This document shows, one piece after another, positions 53,106 to 61,625 of a stretch of DNA of 64,000 nucleotides (position 1 is its first letter; each line of letters opens with the position of its first letter). The DNA lies in contig NZ_AP025628.1 of assembly GCF_025999835.1 (NCBI RefSeq), positions 1,116,001 through 1,180,000 of the forward strand, given 5' to 3'. The translations under genes and the position numbers were made by a program. The notes beneath the pieces were generated by a model that was not told where the DNA came from, ran no database searches, and saw nothing but the letters and a program-made list of their open reading frames with translations. This DNA is from Caldinitratiruptor microaerophilus. GTDB taxonomy: Bacteria; Bacillota; Sulfobacillia; Symbiobacteriales; ZC4RG38.

Positions 53106-54321
53106 CGCCAGGCACCTCCTCTCCGCCGGCGACGGGCTCGAGCGCCTCCGCCTCCGTCCGCATCCCTTCGGCCAGGAGCCGGGCCACCTCCGGGCGGGTG
53201 AACTCGGGCGGGGGAAGCACCCCGGCCCGTAGCATCTCGCGCACCCGGGTGCCGGACAGGATGAGGCGGTCGGCCTCCGGGTGGGGGCAGGTCCTGTCGG
53301 ACGCCATGCCCCCACAGGTCCGGCACCAGAACGCCCGGTCGAAGAAGAGCGGCGTGAGGCCCAGGCGGTGGGGGTCGAACTCCGAGAAGATCCGCTGGCT
53401 GTCGTGCGGGCCATAGAAGTGGCCGACCCCGGCGTGGTCGCGGCCGACGATGAAGTGGCTGCAGCCGTAGTTCTTGCGGCAGATGGCGTGGAACACCGCC
53501 TCGCGCGGCCCGGCGTAGCGCATCGCCGCCGGGAAGGCGGCCAGGAGCACGCGCGCTTCGGGGTAGTAGCGGCCCAGGAGCGCGCGGTAGCAGCGGACGC
53601 GCAGGGCGGCGGGAACGTCGTCGTCCTTCGTGGGGCCGAGCAGCGGGTTCAGGAAGAGGCCGTCGACCAGTTCCAGGGCGACCTTCTGGATGTACTCGTG
53701 CGCCCGGTGGACGGGGTTGCGCGTCTGGAACCCCACCACGTGCCGCCAGCCCCGCGCGGCGAAGATCCGGCGCGTCTCGGCCGGGTCCAGGGCCAGGTCG
53801 GGGAACGGGGCGGGCGGGCGCTCCAGCAGCCAGACGGGTCCGGCGAGGTAGACCTCGGGCTGCCGCCGCAGGCGGGCGACGCCGGGGTGGGCCGGGTCGC
53901 ACGTGCCGAAGACCCGTCGCGCCTCCCGCTCCGGGTCGTAGCTGAACGCCTCCCGGACCTGCATCAGCCCCAGGGGCCGCCCCTCCGGACCGACGAGGGC
54001 GACCTCCGCACCCGGGCGGAGTGTGGTGGCCAGCCCCACGGGCACCGGCAGGGTGACGGGCAGGGTCCAGGGGAGACCGTCCGGCAGGTGCATGTGTTCG
54101 AGCACGCTGTCGTACTGGGCCCGGTCCATGAACCCGTCCAGGGGGCTGAAGACACCGGTGGTGATGCACTCGAGATCGGCGGTGCGGACCGGATCGAGGC
54201 GGACGGCAGGCAGGTGCCGCACCCGCTCCCGGGCTGCGCACAGGGCATCCCCGCGGAGCACGCGGTCCACCAGGGTTCCCCCGTGCGGAGGCACCAGGCC
54301 CGCCGCAGAACGGTCCGGCAT
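53098..54321 (-). CDS. sat: sulfate adenylyltransferase (ATP sulfurylase)
   Basis: Activates sulfate to adenylylsulfate for assimilation. 407 aa, the monodomain type. Active-site motifs QTRNPVHRAHEY (near residue 190) and VGRDHAGVG (near 285) are present, and a cysteine set CRTCGGMASDRTCPH near residue 330 probably binds zinc. ATG at 54321 behind GGGAGGTGA. Works with CysH encoded just upstream (26-bp gap), forming the operon cysH-sat-small peptide-YeiH-like. Confidence 0.95.
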   Translation of the reverse strand: MPDRSAAGLVPPHGGTLVDRVLRGDALCAARERVRHLPAVRLDPVRTADLECITTGVFSPLDGFMDRAQYDSVLEHMHLPDGLPWTLPVTLPVPVGLATTLRPGAEVALVGPEGRPLGLMQVREAFSYDPEREARRVFGTCDPAHPGVARLRRQPEVYLAGPVWLLERPPAPFPDLALDPAETRRIFAARGWRHVVGFQTRNPVHRAHEYIQKVALELVDGLFLNPLLGPTKDDDVPAALRVRCYRALLGRYYPEARVLLAAFPAAMRYAGPREAVFHAICRKNYGCSHFIVGRDHAGVGHFYGPHDSQRIFSEFDPHRLGLTPLFFDRAFWCRTCGGMASDRTCPHPEADRLILSGTRVREMLRAGVLPPPEFTRPEVARLLAEGMRTEAEALEPVAGGEEVPGGE

Positions 54322-54347
54322 GCCCTTCACCTCCCACGTGCGGGTCC

Positions 54348-55046
54348 CTACCGGTGGAGGCCGCATTCCGTCTTGGCGAAGCCGGGCCAGCGCCCGGCCC
54401 GGGGATCCTCGCCGGGGCGGACGGGGCGGGTGCACGGGATGCACCCGATGCTCGGGTAACTGCGGTCGTGCAGGGGGTTGTAGGGCACGTCGTGGGCCCG
54501 TATGTAGCCCCACACCGCGTCCCACGTCCACCGGGCCAGCGGGTTGACCTTGACCAGGCCGAACCGGTGGTCCCACTCCACCTCCGCGGCCCCCGCCCGG
54601 GTGGGCGACTGCTCCCGCCGGATGCCCGTGACCCAGGCCTCGAGGCCGGCGAGCACCCCCCGGAGCGGCTCGACCTTCCGGAGCCGGCAACACGTGTCCG
54701 GGTCCCGGGCCCACAGCCCGTCGCCGTACCGTCCGGCCTGCTCCGCCAGCGAGAGGGCCGGCCGCACCTGCTCGAGGCGCACGTCGTAACGGGCCGCCAC
54801 CCGCTCGCAGGTCTCGTAGGTCTCCGGGAAGAGCAGATCGGTGTCCAGGTAGAACACCCGGACGCCCGGGCGGATGCGGGACGCCATGTCGACGAGCACC
54901 ACGTCCTCCGCGCCGAAACTGCACGCCAGGGCGACGCCGTCGGGCCCGAAGGTGTCGAGCGCCCAGCGCAGGACGTCCTCAGGCGGCCGGCCGGCCAGTT
55001 CCCGCGCGGCGAGTTCGACTTCCCGGGGCCCCATCGCGACACTCAT
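54348..55046 (-). CDS. cysH: adenylylsulfate (APS) reductase, CysH type with [4Fe-4S]
   Basis: Reduces adenylylsulfate to sulfite using thioredoxin. 232 aa. Substrate loop FSFGAEDVVLVD-like segment (CSFGAEDVV), the iron-sulfur pattern CC...CxxC (DTCCRLRKVEPL and GCIPCT) that marks APS rather than PAPS reductases, and the C-terminal catalytic ECGLH. ATG start after GGAGG. First gene of the sulfate assimilation operon on the minus strand. Confidence 0.94.
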   Translation of the reverse strand: MSVAMGPREVELAARELAGRPPEDVLRWALDTFGPDGVALACSFGAEDVVLVDMASRIRPGVRVFYLDTDLLFPETYETCERVAARYDVRLEQVRPALSLAEQAGRYGDGLWARDPDTCCRLRKVEPLRGVLAGLEAWVTGIRREQSPTRAGAAEVEWDHRFGLVKVNPLARWTWDAVWGYIRAHDVPYNPLHDRSYPSIGCIPCTRPVRPGEDPRAGRWPGFAKTECGLHR

Positions 55047-55146
55047 CGGGTGGACCTCCTCCCCCGGCCGCTGCGTCCGCTCGCGCGAACCGGGGCGCAG
55101 TTGCCAGTCTACGCGCCAGGCCCCGGCGTGGCCCCCGCCCGGCCCC

Positions 55147-55189
55147 GGTGACCTGCGTCACGGCGCCCGGACCCCGCCGGGAGTAGGCT
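55147..55189 (+). promoter_or_regulatory. Fnr/Crp-type site and promoter of the cupin gene
   Basis: Dyad GGTGACCTGCGTCACG (55147-55162), that is GTGAC-N4-GTCAC, centre 55154.5. A -10-like TAGGCT (55184-55189) begins 29.5 bp downstream of the centre, placing the site near -41.5. Same geometry as the sites before nirK and at 63024-63066. Confidence 0.6.
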
Positions 55190-55225
55190 TCAGGCGGAGA
55201 CAGGCCTCGGGAGAGGTGTGGGATC

Positions 55226-55537
55226 ATGTTCGCCGACCTCCGGGCCGTGGTCCGGTACGACCCGGGACAACCGGTCAGCCAGCTCATCGCCGAGAACGCC
55301 GACTGTCGTGTGGTCCTCTTCAGCCTGGAGCCGGGGCAGGCGGTCCCGCCCCACGTCAGCACCTCGACGGTGGTGATGGCGGTGCTGGAGGGCAACGGCC
55401 GCCTGAGCGTCGGCGAGGAGGACCACGAGGCCGGCCCCGGCGGGATCGCCGCCTGTCCGCCCTTCGTGCCCCACGGCATGGCGGCCGCCCCTGGCTCCCG
55501 CTTCGTGGTGCTGGCGGTCATCGCCCCACGGCCGTGA
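55226..55537 (+). CDS. small cupin protein
   Basis: 103 aa, single cupin barrel: motif 1 region PGQAVPPHVSTSTVVMAVLEG and motif 2 CPPFVPHGMAA. Only some of the usual metal-binding histidines are kept (His near residues 44 and 84), so metal binding is uncertain. ATG after GAGAGGTG. It is controlled by the Fnr-type site upstream and lies before nirK; a role in anaerobic or nitrite metabolism is inferred from that. A second cupin is encoded at 61062. Confidence 0.75.
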   Translation: MFADLRAVVRYDPGQPVSQLIAENADCRVVLFSLEPGQAVPPHVSTSTVVMAVLEGNGRLSVGEEDHEAGPGGIAACPPFVPHGMAAAPGSRFVVLAVIAPRP

Positions 55538-55836
55538 CGGGCCCGGCGAGGATCCCCCCACGGGCGGGCGCGGCGCCGGCGCGCCCTCCTCCGACCCACG
55601 CGCCCCACCCGGCACGTGGGTCGATTCTTTGTGCCTCCGGCCCGCCAGGCTCACCGGTGTCCGCACCCGGGTTCCGCACAGAGGGGCGCGCCACCGGGCA
55701 GGTGAGGTCGAGACGGTCTGGGCGCCTGCTAGTACTTTTGGGTTATGCAAGTCGTGTCACCACCTCGGTTCCTCCAGGTATTTCGCGCGGTGAACCATGG
55801 CCTCCCGCTCGGGTGGCCGCCTGATTCTTGCGGGCG

Positions 55837-55879
55837 TGTGACGGCGGTCACCAGCGCCCCGCCGCCGGTCTCCTACGCT
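55837..55879 (+). promoter_or_regulatory. Fnr/Crp-type site and promoter of nirK
   Basis: TGTGACGGCGGTCACC (55837-55852), centre 55844.5, and TACGCT as -10 (55874-55879), 29.5 bp from the centre. This is class II activator spacing (about -41.5). The remainder of the 405-bp gap 55538-55942 shows nothing else. Confidence 0.65.
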
Positions 55880-55942
55880 AGAAGTGCATACCCCCGAAGC
55901 TCGGTAGTTCGTGAATGGGGCGTTTCGCGAGGAGGTACCACC

Positions 55943-57028
55943 ATGAAGCGTGATCTGCATAGGGTATTCCGCTGGAGCGTGCCCCTGGTGGGCGTCCTGC
56001 TCCTCACCAGTGCCTGTGCCGGTTCCGGCCCCCGGGCGGCGAGCGCGCAGGGGTCGGGCGCAGCCCAGCAGACGCCGGCCGTCCAGCCTGCCGTGGCCGA
56101 TGCCAGGCCGATCAGCGCCGACCCCGCCGCCATCCCGGGTCCGGTCGGGCGCCGCGAGCCGACCACCGTCCGGGTCGACCTCGAAACCCGGGAAGTCAAC
56201 GGCCGGCTCGCCGACGGCATCACGTACAAGTACTGGACGTACAACGGCACCGTTCCGGGCCCGATGCTGCGGGTGCGCCAGGGAGACACGGTCGAACTCC
56301 ACATCAAGAACGCGGCGGACAGCGGCATGAACCACTCGATCGACCTGCACGCGGTCACCGGCCCAGGCGGCGGCGCAGTCGGCACCCAGGTGAAGCCCGG
56401 CGAGGAGAAGGTCCTGCGGTTCAAGGCGATGAATCCCGGCGTGTACGTCTACCACTGCGCCACGCCGTACATCCCGGCGCACATCGCCAACGGCATGTAC
56501 GGGCTGATCGTGGTGGAGCCGCCGGAGGGCCTGGCGCCCGTCGACAAGGAGTTCTACGTGATGCAGGGTGAGTTCTACACCGACCTCAAGCCGGGCCAGA
56601 AGGGTCACGCGAACTACGACGGCGAGGCCCTGGCCGCCGAGGAGCCGAACTTCGTGGTGTTCAACGGCGCCTTCCAGGCCCTGACCGGGGAGAAGGCCAT
56701 GCGGGCGAAGGTCGGCGACCGCATCCGGATCTTCATCGGCAACGGCGGGCCCAACCTGATCTCCTCGTTCCACGTGATCGGCGAGATCTTCGACAAGGTG
56801 CACAAGGAAGGGGCCAGCGAGGCCACCAGCAACGTCCAGACCACGCTCGTCCCCGCCGGTGGGGCGGCCTGGGCCGAGTTCACGGTCGACGTGCCGGGCA
56901 CCTACACGCTGGTCGACCACTCGATCAGCCGGGCGCTCGGCAAGGGTGCCGTGGCGCAGATCGTGGTCGAGGGCGACCCGAAGCCCGAGATCTTCGACGC
57001 CCCGGGAGCGGGCGGGAACAGCCACTGA
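55943..57028 (+). CDS. nirK: copper-containing nitrite reductase NirK (lipoprotein)
   Basis: Reduces nitrite to nitric oxide in denitrification, outside the membrane. 361 aa with a lipobox (LLLTSAC) and two cupredoxin domains. Type 1 copper ligands: His131, Cys172, His180 and Met185; type 2 copper ligands: His136, His171 and His326. The catalytic pair Asp134 and His277 is present. All are read by alignment to the Alcaligenes enzyme pattern. ATG after GAGGAGGT. Upstream is an Fnr-type promoter. No nitric oxide reductase gene is in the window. Confidence 0.95.
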   Translation: MKRDLHRVFRWSVPLVGVLLLTSACAGSGPRAASAQGSGAAQQTPAVQPAVADARPISADPAAIPGPVGRREPTTVRVDLETREVNGRLADGITYKYWTYNGTVPGPMLRVRQGDTVELHIKNAADSGMNHSIDLHAVTGPGGGAVGTQVKPGEEKVLRFKAMNPGVYVYHCATPYIPAHIANGMYGLIVVEPPEGLAPVDKEFYVMQGEFYTDLKPGQKGHANYDGEALAAEEPNFVVFNGAFQALTGEKAMRAKVGDRIRIFIGNGGPNLISSFHVIGEIFDKVHKEGASEATSNVQTTLVPAGGAAWAEFTVDVPGTYTLVDHSISRALGKGAVAQIVVEGDPKPEIFDAPGAGGNSH

Positions 57029-57240
57029 GGCGCCCCACCCCGGACGGGACCGCCGAACCGACAGCATGGGGCCTGGCTCGCCGCCAGGCCCCCGTCGCGC
57101 TCGCCGGGCCTCTCCGGCCCTCCGCCCGCCGCGGGCTGTGGCCGAGTTGGGCGGCGCCGGACCCGGCGGGCTTGTGGCCGCCGTCACCGCCGGCCCCCGG
57201 TGTTCCACAACTCGGTACGTCGATCTGCAGCGTGGGACGA

Positions 57241-57290
57241 GAGGCAATTCGTGAGGGTCGAGCGCCGGCGTTGTGTGGTACCGATTGCCC
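57241..57290. repeat. 50-bp imperfect repeat, copy 1
   Basis: About 70% identical to 57421-57470, exactly 180 bp away. Both begin GAGGCAA and end GTACCGATTGCC, with GGCAA/TTGCC as inverted ends. Lies in the 594-bp non-coding gap (57029-57622) between the convergent nirK and NnrS-like genes; no gene found in the gap. Confidence 0.5.
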
Positions 57291-57420
57291 CACGCCCCCG
57301 CCGACCCCGCCGGAGTCACCGTGCAGGGCGCGCGATGGGGACCGGAAATGATCATTATGTCGACCCAGCAAACTCACTGCCTGGCCGGCTTCGGCTTTAT
57401 GTGAACCCGGAGTCGCCGGT

Positions 57421-57470
57421 GAGGCAAAACGTGCGAGTCAACGGCCCCGTTTGACTCGTACCGATTGCCT
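57421..57470. repeat. 50-bp imperfect repeat, copy 2, with long hairpin
   Basis: GTGCGAGTCAA pairs with TTGACTCGTAC inside the GGCAA/TTGCC ends, an 11-bp stem with one G-U pair in RNA. It may terminate nirK transcription or be a small mobile repeat. Confidence 0.5.
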
Positions 57471-57622
57471 GTTGGAGGGTGTGCGATCGACCGGCTCTCC
57501 GCGTCCCGCCGATCCCCGGGTGGCCGGGGCCGCTGACCCGGACCGCGGTGGACTGGCAGAGGAATTGCCATGTCTGGCCGACGGCTCCGGGGCCGGGGCG
57601 CGAGCGCCGGACCCCGCCGCCC

Positions 57623-58705
57623 CTACGCCCCCGTGCGGGCCGGCCGTGCGGCGAGGGCCGTCTGGATGAGGAAGAGCAGCACCGCGGCCACGTTCAGGAG
57701 CCCGCCCCAGTTGCGGACGCCGGGCAGCAGGGCCAGGTCCCCGACCAGCCGGAGGACGGCCGAGCCGTGCAAGAGGGCCAGGTGCAGGTAGAAGCGGGGG
57801 GTGAAGCGGACCGGCGTGCCGAGCACGGCCGGGAAGATCACCGGCGCGTGGCCGAAGATCATCGACATCACGAAGCCCAGGAAGAGCGCGTGCAGCATCG
57901 CGTCGTACGCCGCGCCTGCCGCCGACCCGGCGAACCGGATCCACAGCAGGCCGGCCGCCCCGAGCCAGGCGTACCCCGCGAGGAGGCACACCGCCATGAA
58001 CCGGGTGAGCCCGGCTAGGCGCACGGTGCGGCGGGCGATGTCGTACCGCACGAGCCACAGCGCCTGCAAGAACAGCCCGACGCCGGCGAGGCGGACGCCT
58101 GCCACGGGTGCGGCCACCGACACGATCAGCCCCGCGACGAAGATGGCAACGGCGGTCACGAACGTCAGCCGGGCCCAGCGGGTGGGCTGCCCCATCCGGG
58201 AGAGTTCGACGCGCTCCCCGAGGATGGTCAGTACCAGGAACCCCGCCCACCACGGGACGACCCGGTACACGGGCAGGCCCGCCAGCCACAACGCGCCCCC
58301 GATCGCCCACAGGGCGGCGCCGGCACCCATCGTCGCCGCGTGCAGCGACGGCTGGATGCGGTAAATCAGGACGAAGGTCCCGACTAGCCCCAGGCCGCCG
58401 GCCGTCATCAGGACCTCCCCCAGCCGGAGGGCCGCCGGGACCATGTAGAGAACGGCCCCCGTCCCGGTCAGGATCGGGGCCAGGTACGGCAGGCGCCTGC
58501 CCAGCGCCACGGCCCGCTCCAGGCTGATGAGGGTGCCCAGGAAGCCCAGGATGATCAGCGGCCCGTGCGCACCCAGACCCCCCGGGACGCCTTCCGCCGG
58601 CAGCCAGCCGAGTCGCGCCAGCCCGACCCACAGGGCCGCCAGCAGTGCGGCCATGGCGGCTGCCACCGGCAGTCGGGCCGGGCGAGGCCGAAAAACCGTC
58701 TGCAC
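57623..58705 (-). CDS. NnrS-like polytopic membrane protein
   Basis: About 360 aa with ten or more membrane segments and few charged loops. The stretch DAMLHALFLGFVMSMIFGHAPVIFPAV (quoted in parts: LHALFLGFVMSM, IFGHAPVIFP) resembles NnrS, a haem/copper membrane protein tied to nitric oxide stress, but the match is partial. GTG at 58705 (VQTVFRP) has AGGGGG upstream; in-frame GTG codons at 58735 and 58774 are alternatives. Divergent from the desulfurase operon and convergent with nirK. Role probably in NO or nitrite handling (inference). Confidence 0.65.
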   Translation of the reverse strand: MQTVFRPRPARLPVAAAMAALLAALWVGLARLGWLPAEGVPGGLGAHGPLIILGFLGTLISLERAVALGRRLPYLAPILTGTGAVLYMVPAALRLGEVLMTAGGLGLVGTFVLIYRIQPSLHAATMGAGAALWAIGGALWLAGLPVYRVVPWWAGFLVLTILGERVELSRMGQPTRWARLTFVTAVAIFVAGLIVSVAAPVAGVRLAGVGLFLQALWLVRYDIARRTVRLAGLTRFMAVCLLAGYAWLGAAGLLWIRFAGSAAGAAYDAMLHALFLGFVMSMIFGHAPVIFPAVLGTPVRFTPRFYLHLALLHGSAVLRLVGDLALLPGVRNWGGLLNVAAVLLFLIQTALAARPARTGA

Positions 58706-58809
58706 CTCCGTCGTCCCCCTTCGTTCCCGAGACACGTCCTGCCCGGGAGCCGGGCTGCGCGCGGGCAGCCCCACATGCCCATGTTGGCGCCGCGCGGTCC
58801 CCGTCGCGC

Positions 58810-58851
58810 TGTGATCGGCATCACTTTGGGACGCCCGGTGGCCCGGATAAT
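58810..58851 (+). promoter_or_regulatory. Fnr/Crp-type site and promoter of the desulfurase operon
   Basis: TGTGATCGGCATCACT (58810-58825), centre 58817.5. GATAAT (58846-58851), 5 of 6 matches to the -10 consensus, starts 28.5 bp downstream. This makes the in-frame ATG at 58850 an unlikely start and favours TTG 58892. Position between divergent genes allows control of both. Confidence 0.65.
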
Positions 58852-58891
58852 GAGAATCAGTACCATCCAGATCGAAAGGCGGTGGCCCGCC

Positions 58892-60058
58892 TTGCCATCC
58901 TCAGGTTCCGTAGTCTACCTGGACAACGCCGCGACCTCGCACCCGAAGCCCGAGGCCGTGTACCGTGCGGCGGACGGGGCGCTGCGTGCCGGCGGCAACC
59001 CCGGCCGCGGCGGCCACCGGGTTGCCCTGGCCGCCGGCCGGCGGGTGCTTGCCGCCCGCGAGGCGGTGGCGGCGCTCTTCGGTGTGAAGGATGCAGCCCG
59101 GGTACTGTTCACGTCGAGTGCCACCGACTCCCTGAACCTGGCCCTGAAAGGCCTCCTGCACCCCGGGGACCACTGCATCACCACCGTGGCGGAGCACAAC
59201 GCCCTGCGCCGCCCGCTGGTGGCCCTGGCCCTCCGGGGGGTCGAGGTGACGTGGCTCCCCGTGTCGCCGGAGGGGATCGTGGACCCGGGCGGGGTCCGGG
59301 CCGCCCTGCGTCCGAACACCCGGCTCATCGCCCTGGCGCACGGTTCCAACGTCACGGGCGCGCTGCAGCCGGTGGCCGAGCTGGGGGAGATCGCCCGCCG
59401 CGCCGGCGTCTTCCTCCTCGTGGACGCCGCCCAGACCGCGGGTTCCCACCCCATCGACGTGGAGGCAATGGGGATCCACCTTCTCGCTGCCCCCGGACAC
59501 AAGGGCCTCCTGGGCCCGCAGGGGACCGGCATCCTTTACGTCGCCCCCGACGTGCCGCTCCGCCCCGTCCGCGAGGGCGGCACGGGGTCCATGGCCACCC
59601 TGGCCGAGCAGCCGGACGTGTTCCCCGAGGGGTTCGAGAGCGGGACGCTCAACGTCCCGGGCATCGCTGGAGTGGGGGCCGGGGCGGATTTCCTGCTGTC
59701 GGTCGGGGTCGAGGCGGTCCACGCCCGGGTGGGCGCCCTGACCGCGGCACTGGTGGAGGGGCTCCGTCGCCTGCCAGGTGTGACCGTCCACGGCCCCGCG
59801 GACCCGGCGCGCCGGTGCGGGGTGGTGAGCCTGAGCGTGGACGGGCTCGACCCGGGCGCGCTGGAAGAGCAGCTCGACTCGGCGTTCGGCGTCGTCGGGC
59901 GCGCGGGCCTGCACTGCGCGCCCGGGGCCCACGAGGTGCTCGGCACTCTGCCCCTGGGCGGCACGATGCGCCTGAGCCCCGGATACTTCAACACGGAAGA
60001 GGACATCGAGGCCGCGGTGAAGGCCGTCGCTGCCGTGGCGGCCCTGGCCCGGCGCTGA
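58892..60058 (+). CDS. cysteine desulfurase-like aminotransferase (resembles TIGR01977)
   Basis: PLP enzyme, 388 aa, that should release sulfur (or selenium from selenocysteine) for a carrier. Class V signatures: YLDNAATSHPKPEAV, GGNPGRGGHR, TSSATDSLNLAL, VAEHNALRRPL, and the PLP lysine in APGHKGLLGPQG. The NPGRGxH segment points to the EF2568/TIGR01977 group, which often occurs with SelD and selenium-dependent enzymes, rather than to IscS. The catalytic Cys region GRAGLHCAPGAHE has Cys about residue 341. TTG 58892 behind AAGGCGGTGG. First gene of an operon with CopD-like, cupin and DUF3343 genes. Confidence 0.85.
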   Translation: MPSSGSVVYLDNAATSHPKPEAVYRAADGALRAGGNPGRGGHRVALAAGRRVLAAREAVAALFGVKDAARVLFTSSATDSLNLALKGLLHPGDHCITTVAEHNALRRPLVALALRGVEVTWLPVSPEGIVDPGGVRAALRPNTRLIALAHGSNVTGALQPVAELGEIARRAGVFLLVDAAQTAGSHPIDVEAMGIHLLAAPGHKGLLGPQGTGILYVAPDVPLRPVREGGTGSMATLAEQPDVFPEGFESGTLNVPGIAGVGAGADFLLSVGVEAVHARVGALTAALVEGLRRLPGVTVHGPADPARRCGVVSLSVDGLDPGALEEQLDSAFGVVGRAGLHCAPGAHEVLGTLPLGGTMRLSPGYFNTEEDIEAAVKAVAAVAALARR

Positions 60059-60077
60059 GCGGGAGGTGCTCGGCGGG

Positions 60078-61028
60078 ATGGAGCCGTTCGTCGAGGTGCG
60101 CCCCAGCGTGCCCCGCGTCCTGGACAAGTACGTGCTCCCGAAGGTGGCGTTCACCCTCGTGACGGCCGCGTCGATGGCCGGCGCGGTGCTGACCGGCCTG
60201 CGCCACGGCTGGTTCGGCTGGCCCGCCCTGGCGGTGCGCTGGAGCGCGTACTGGGTCCTGGCGCTCCTCCTCGGCTCGCAGATGTGGAAGCTCTTCTACC
60301 TCGCGCCCTCGGTCCGGCAGCGGCCAGTGCCGGAGGCGGTCGACTACGGCGAGGCGATGGTGCGCCTGCACCGAGCCTGGCAGAGGGTCCTGCTGCCGGC
60401 GGCGATCCTCCTGGTGGGAGCCGATCTGGCCCTGTACCTCCGCCACGGCCCCATTGCGCGGCCCTGGGTCGTCGTCGCGGGGGGCGCCCTGGCCCTGGCC
60501 GCCGCGGGAATCGCCGGCGACTGGTGGGCGCGGCCCGACTGCCGCCGGCCGGGCGCTCCCGCCTGGCTCGCCCTCGGCGGGCTGGCGGGCGCCGCCCTGG
60601 CGCTGGGCGGGCTTGACGTCGTCCTGCAGCCGGCGACCGCTAGCCCGTGGCTCCTCGTCCCGAACCGGGTGCTGCACGTGTGGGCCTTCTCGGCCTGGCT
60701 GGGCGGGGCGCTGTGGAACATCTTCATCGCCGTTCCGGCCGGGCTGCCCCGGGTGAACATGGACACCGTGATCCTGGCCAACTTCCAGCTCGAACGCTTC
60801 CGCGTGGTGGTGCGGACCGTCTTCCCCACCCTCGTCGCCACGGGGCTCGTCCAGACCTGGGCAATGTTCGGCTGGGGGTGGCAGCCGCTCCTCACCAGCG
60901 CGTGGGGCCGTCTGGTCCTGACCAAGCTGGGCCTCATCGCCCTGCTCGTGGGTGTCTTCATCACGTGCCCCATGTGGCGGGCCTGCTCCCCGATCCGGGG
61001 GGTCTGCAACCTCGACGACCTGGAATGA
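60078..61028 (+). CDS. CopD/PcoD-like membrane protein
   Basis: 316 aa with about eight membrane segments. C-terminal half matches the CopD domain: RVLHVWAFSAWLGGALWNIF, VVVRTVFPTLVATGLVQ, GRLVLTKLGLIALLVG, with histidines that may bind haem or copper. A long N-terminal half has four further segments. ATG at 60078 spaced nine bases from GGGAGGTG (60061-60068); a GTG at 60066 would overlap that site. In copper nitrite reductase context it may handle copper or electrons for NirK (inference). Confidence 0.7.
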   Translation: MEPFVEVRPSVPRVLDKYVLPKVAFTLVTAASMAGAVLTGLRHGWFGWPALAVRWSAYWVLALLLGSQMWKLFYLAPSVRQRPVPEAVDYGEAMVRLHRAWQRVLLPAAILLVGADLALYLRHGPIARPWVVVAGGALALAAAGIAGDWWARPDCRRPGAPAWLALGGLAGAALALGGLDVVLQPATASPWLLVPNRVLHVWAFSAWLGGALWNIFIAVPAGLPRVNMDTVILANFQLERFRVVVRTVFPTLVATGLVQTWAMFGWGWQPLLTSAWGRLVLTKLGLIALLVGVFITCPMWRACSPIRGVCNLDDLE

Positions 61029-61061
61029 CGCTACGGGTGGATCACAGGAGGCGCGATCTCC

Positions 61062-61379
61062 ATGGAGCCGACCATCTACACTTGTACCGAACGGAAACCC
61101 CCCGGCACCCCGCCCGTCCTGAAGGAAGAACTATACCGGGCGGACGCCCACGACTTCAACCTCGTCCGGGCCGACCCCGGCGCCGACCGGCCGCCCCACC
61201 CGCACGACGCGGGCGACAGCTTCATGCTGGTGCTCGAAGGGGAGTTGCACCTGCACGTCGACGGGCGGGTGTACCCCCTCATGCCGGGCCAACTGGCGGT
61301 GATCCCCCGCGGCGCGGTGCGGGGATTCACCGCTGGTCCGCAGGGGGCGACGTTCTTCGCCGCCCACCTTCGGGGCTGA
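61062..61379 (+). CDS. small cupin protein with full metal-site histidines
   Basis: 105 aa. Cupin motif 1 RPPHPHDAGDSFMLVLEGELHLH-like segment (HPHDAGDSFMLVLEG) and motif 2 MPGQLAVIPRGAVRGF. Two histidines and an acidic residue of motif 1 are kept. Unlike the cupin at 55226 it seems able to bind a metal. ATG after AGGAGG. Third gene of the Fnr-controlled operon. Substrate unknown. Confidence 0.8.
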   Translation: MEPTIYTCTERKPPGTPPVLKEELYRADAHDFNLVRADPGADRPPHPHDAGDSFMLVLEGELHLHVDGRVYPLMPGQLAVIPRGAVRGFTAGPQGATFFAAHLRG

Positions 61380-61406
61380 CCTGCTGGCTGGCCGAAGGGT
61401 GAGCCG

Positions 61407-61625
61407 ATGGGCCGGGTCTACCTCGTCTTTCGAAGCACCCACGAGACGCTGAAGGCCGAGTCCGTTCTGGCGGTGGCGGGGCTTCCTTGCAAGGTTGTGG
61501 TGAAGCCGGCGTCGATCCGGCTCGACTGCGGCCTCGCCGTGCGCACCGATCCCGGGCAGCAAGACACGGCCCTGGCCGCCCTCCGGCAGGCGGGCCTGGA
61601 GCCGAGGGGGGTCTTCAACCTCTGA
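61407..61625 (+). CDS. DUF3343 protein (putative Se/S carrier-like)
   Basis: 72 aa, matching DUF3343, a family described as putative selenium/sulfur carriers: YLVFRSTHETLKAESVLAVAG, then LPCKVVVKP and SIRLDCGLAV. The two cysteines (residues about 28 and 41) fit the family. Its partner may be the desulfurase three genes upstream. ATG start. Its 3' end overlaps the convergent NnrS-like gene by 11 bp. Confidence 0.8.
   Translation: MGRVYLVFRSTHETLKAESVLAVAGLPCKVVVKPASIRLDCGLAVRTDPGQQDTALAALRQAGLEPRGVFNL

Noticed and set aside
57029-57622. Possible small genes in the gap after nirK
   Set aside because: Short frames there have Arg/Pro-rich products, no ribosome sites, and overlap the repeat elements.
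58850-58891. ATG 58850 as start of the cysteine desulfurase
   Set aside because: It overlaps the best -10 element and lacks a ribosome site, while TTG 58892 follows AAGGCGGTGG.
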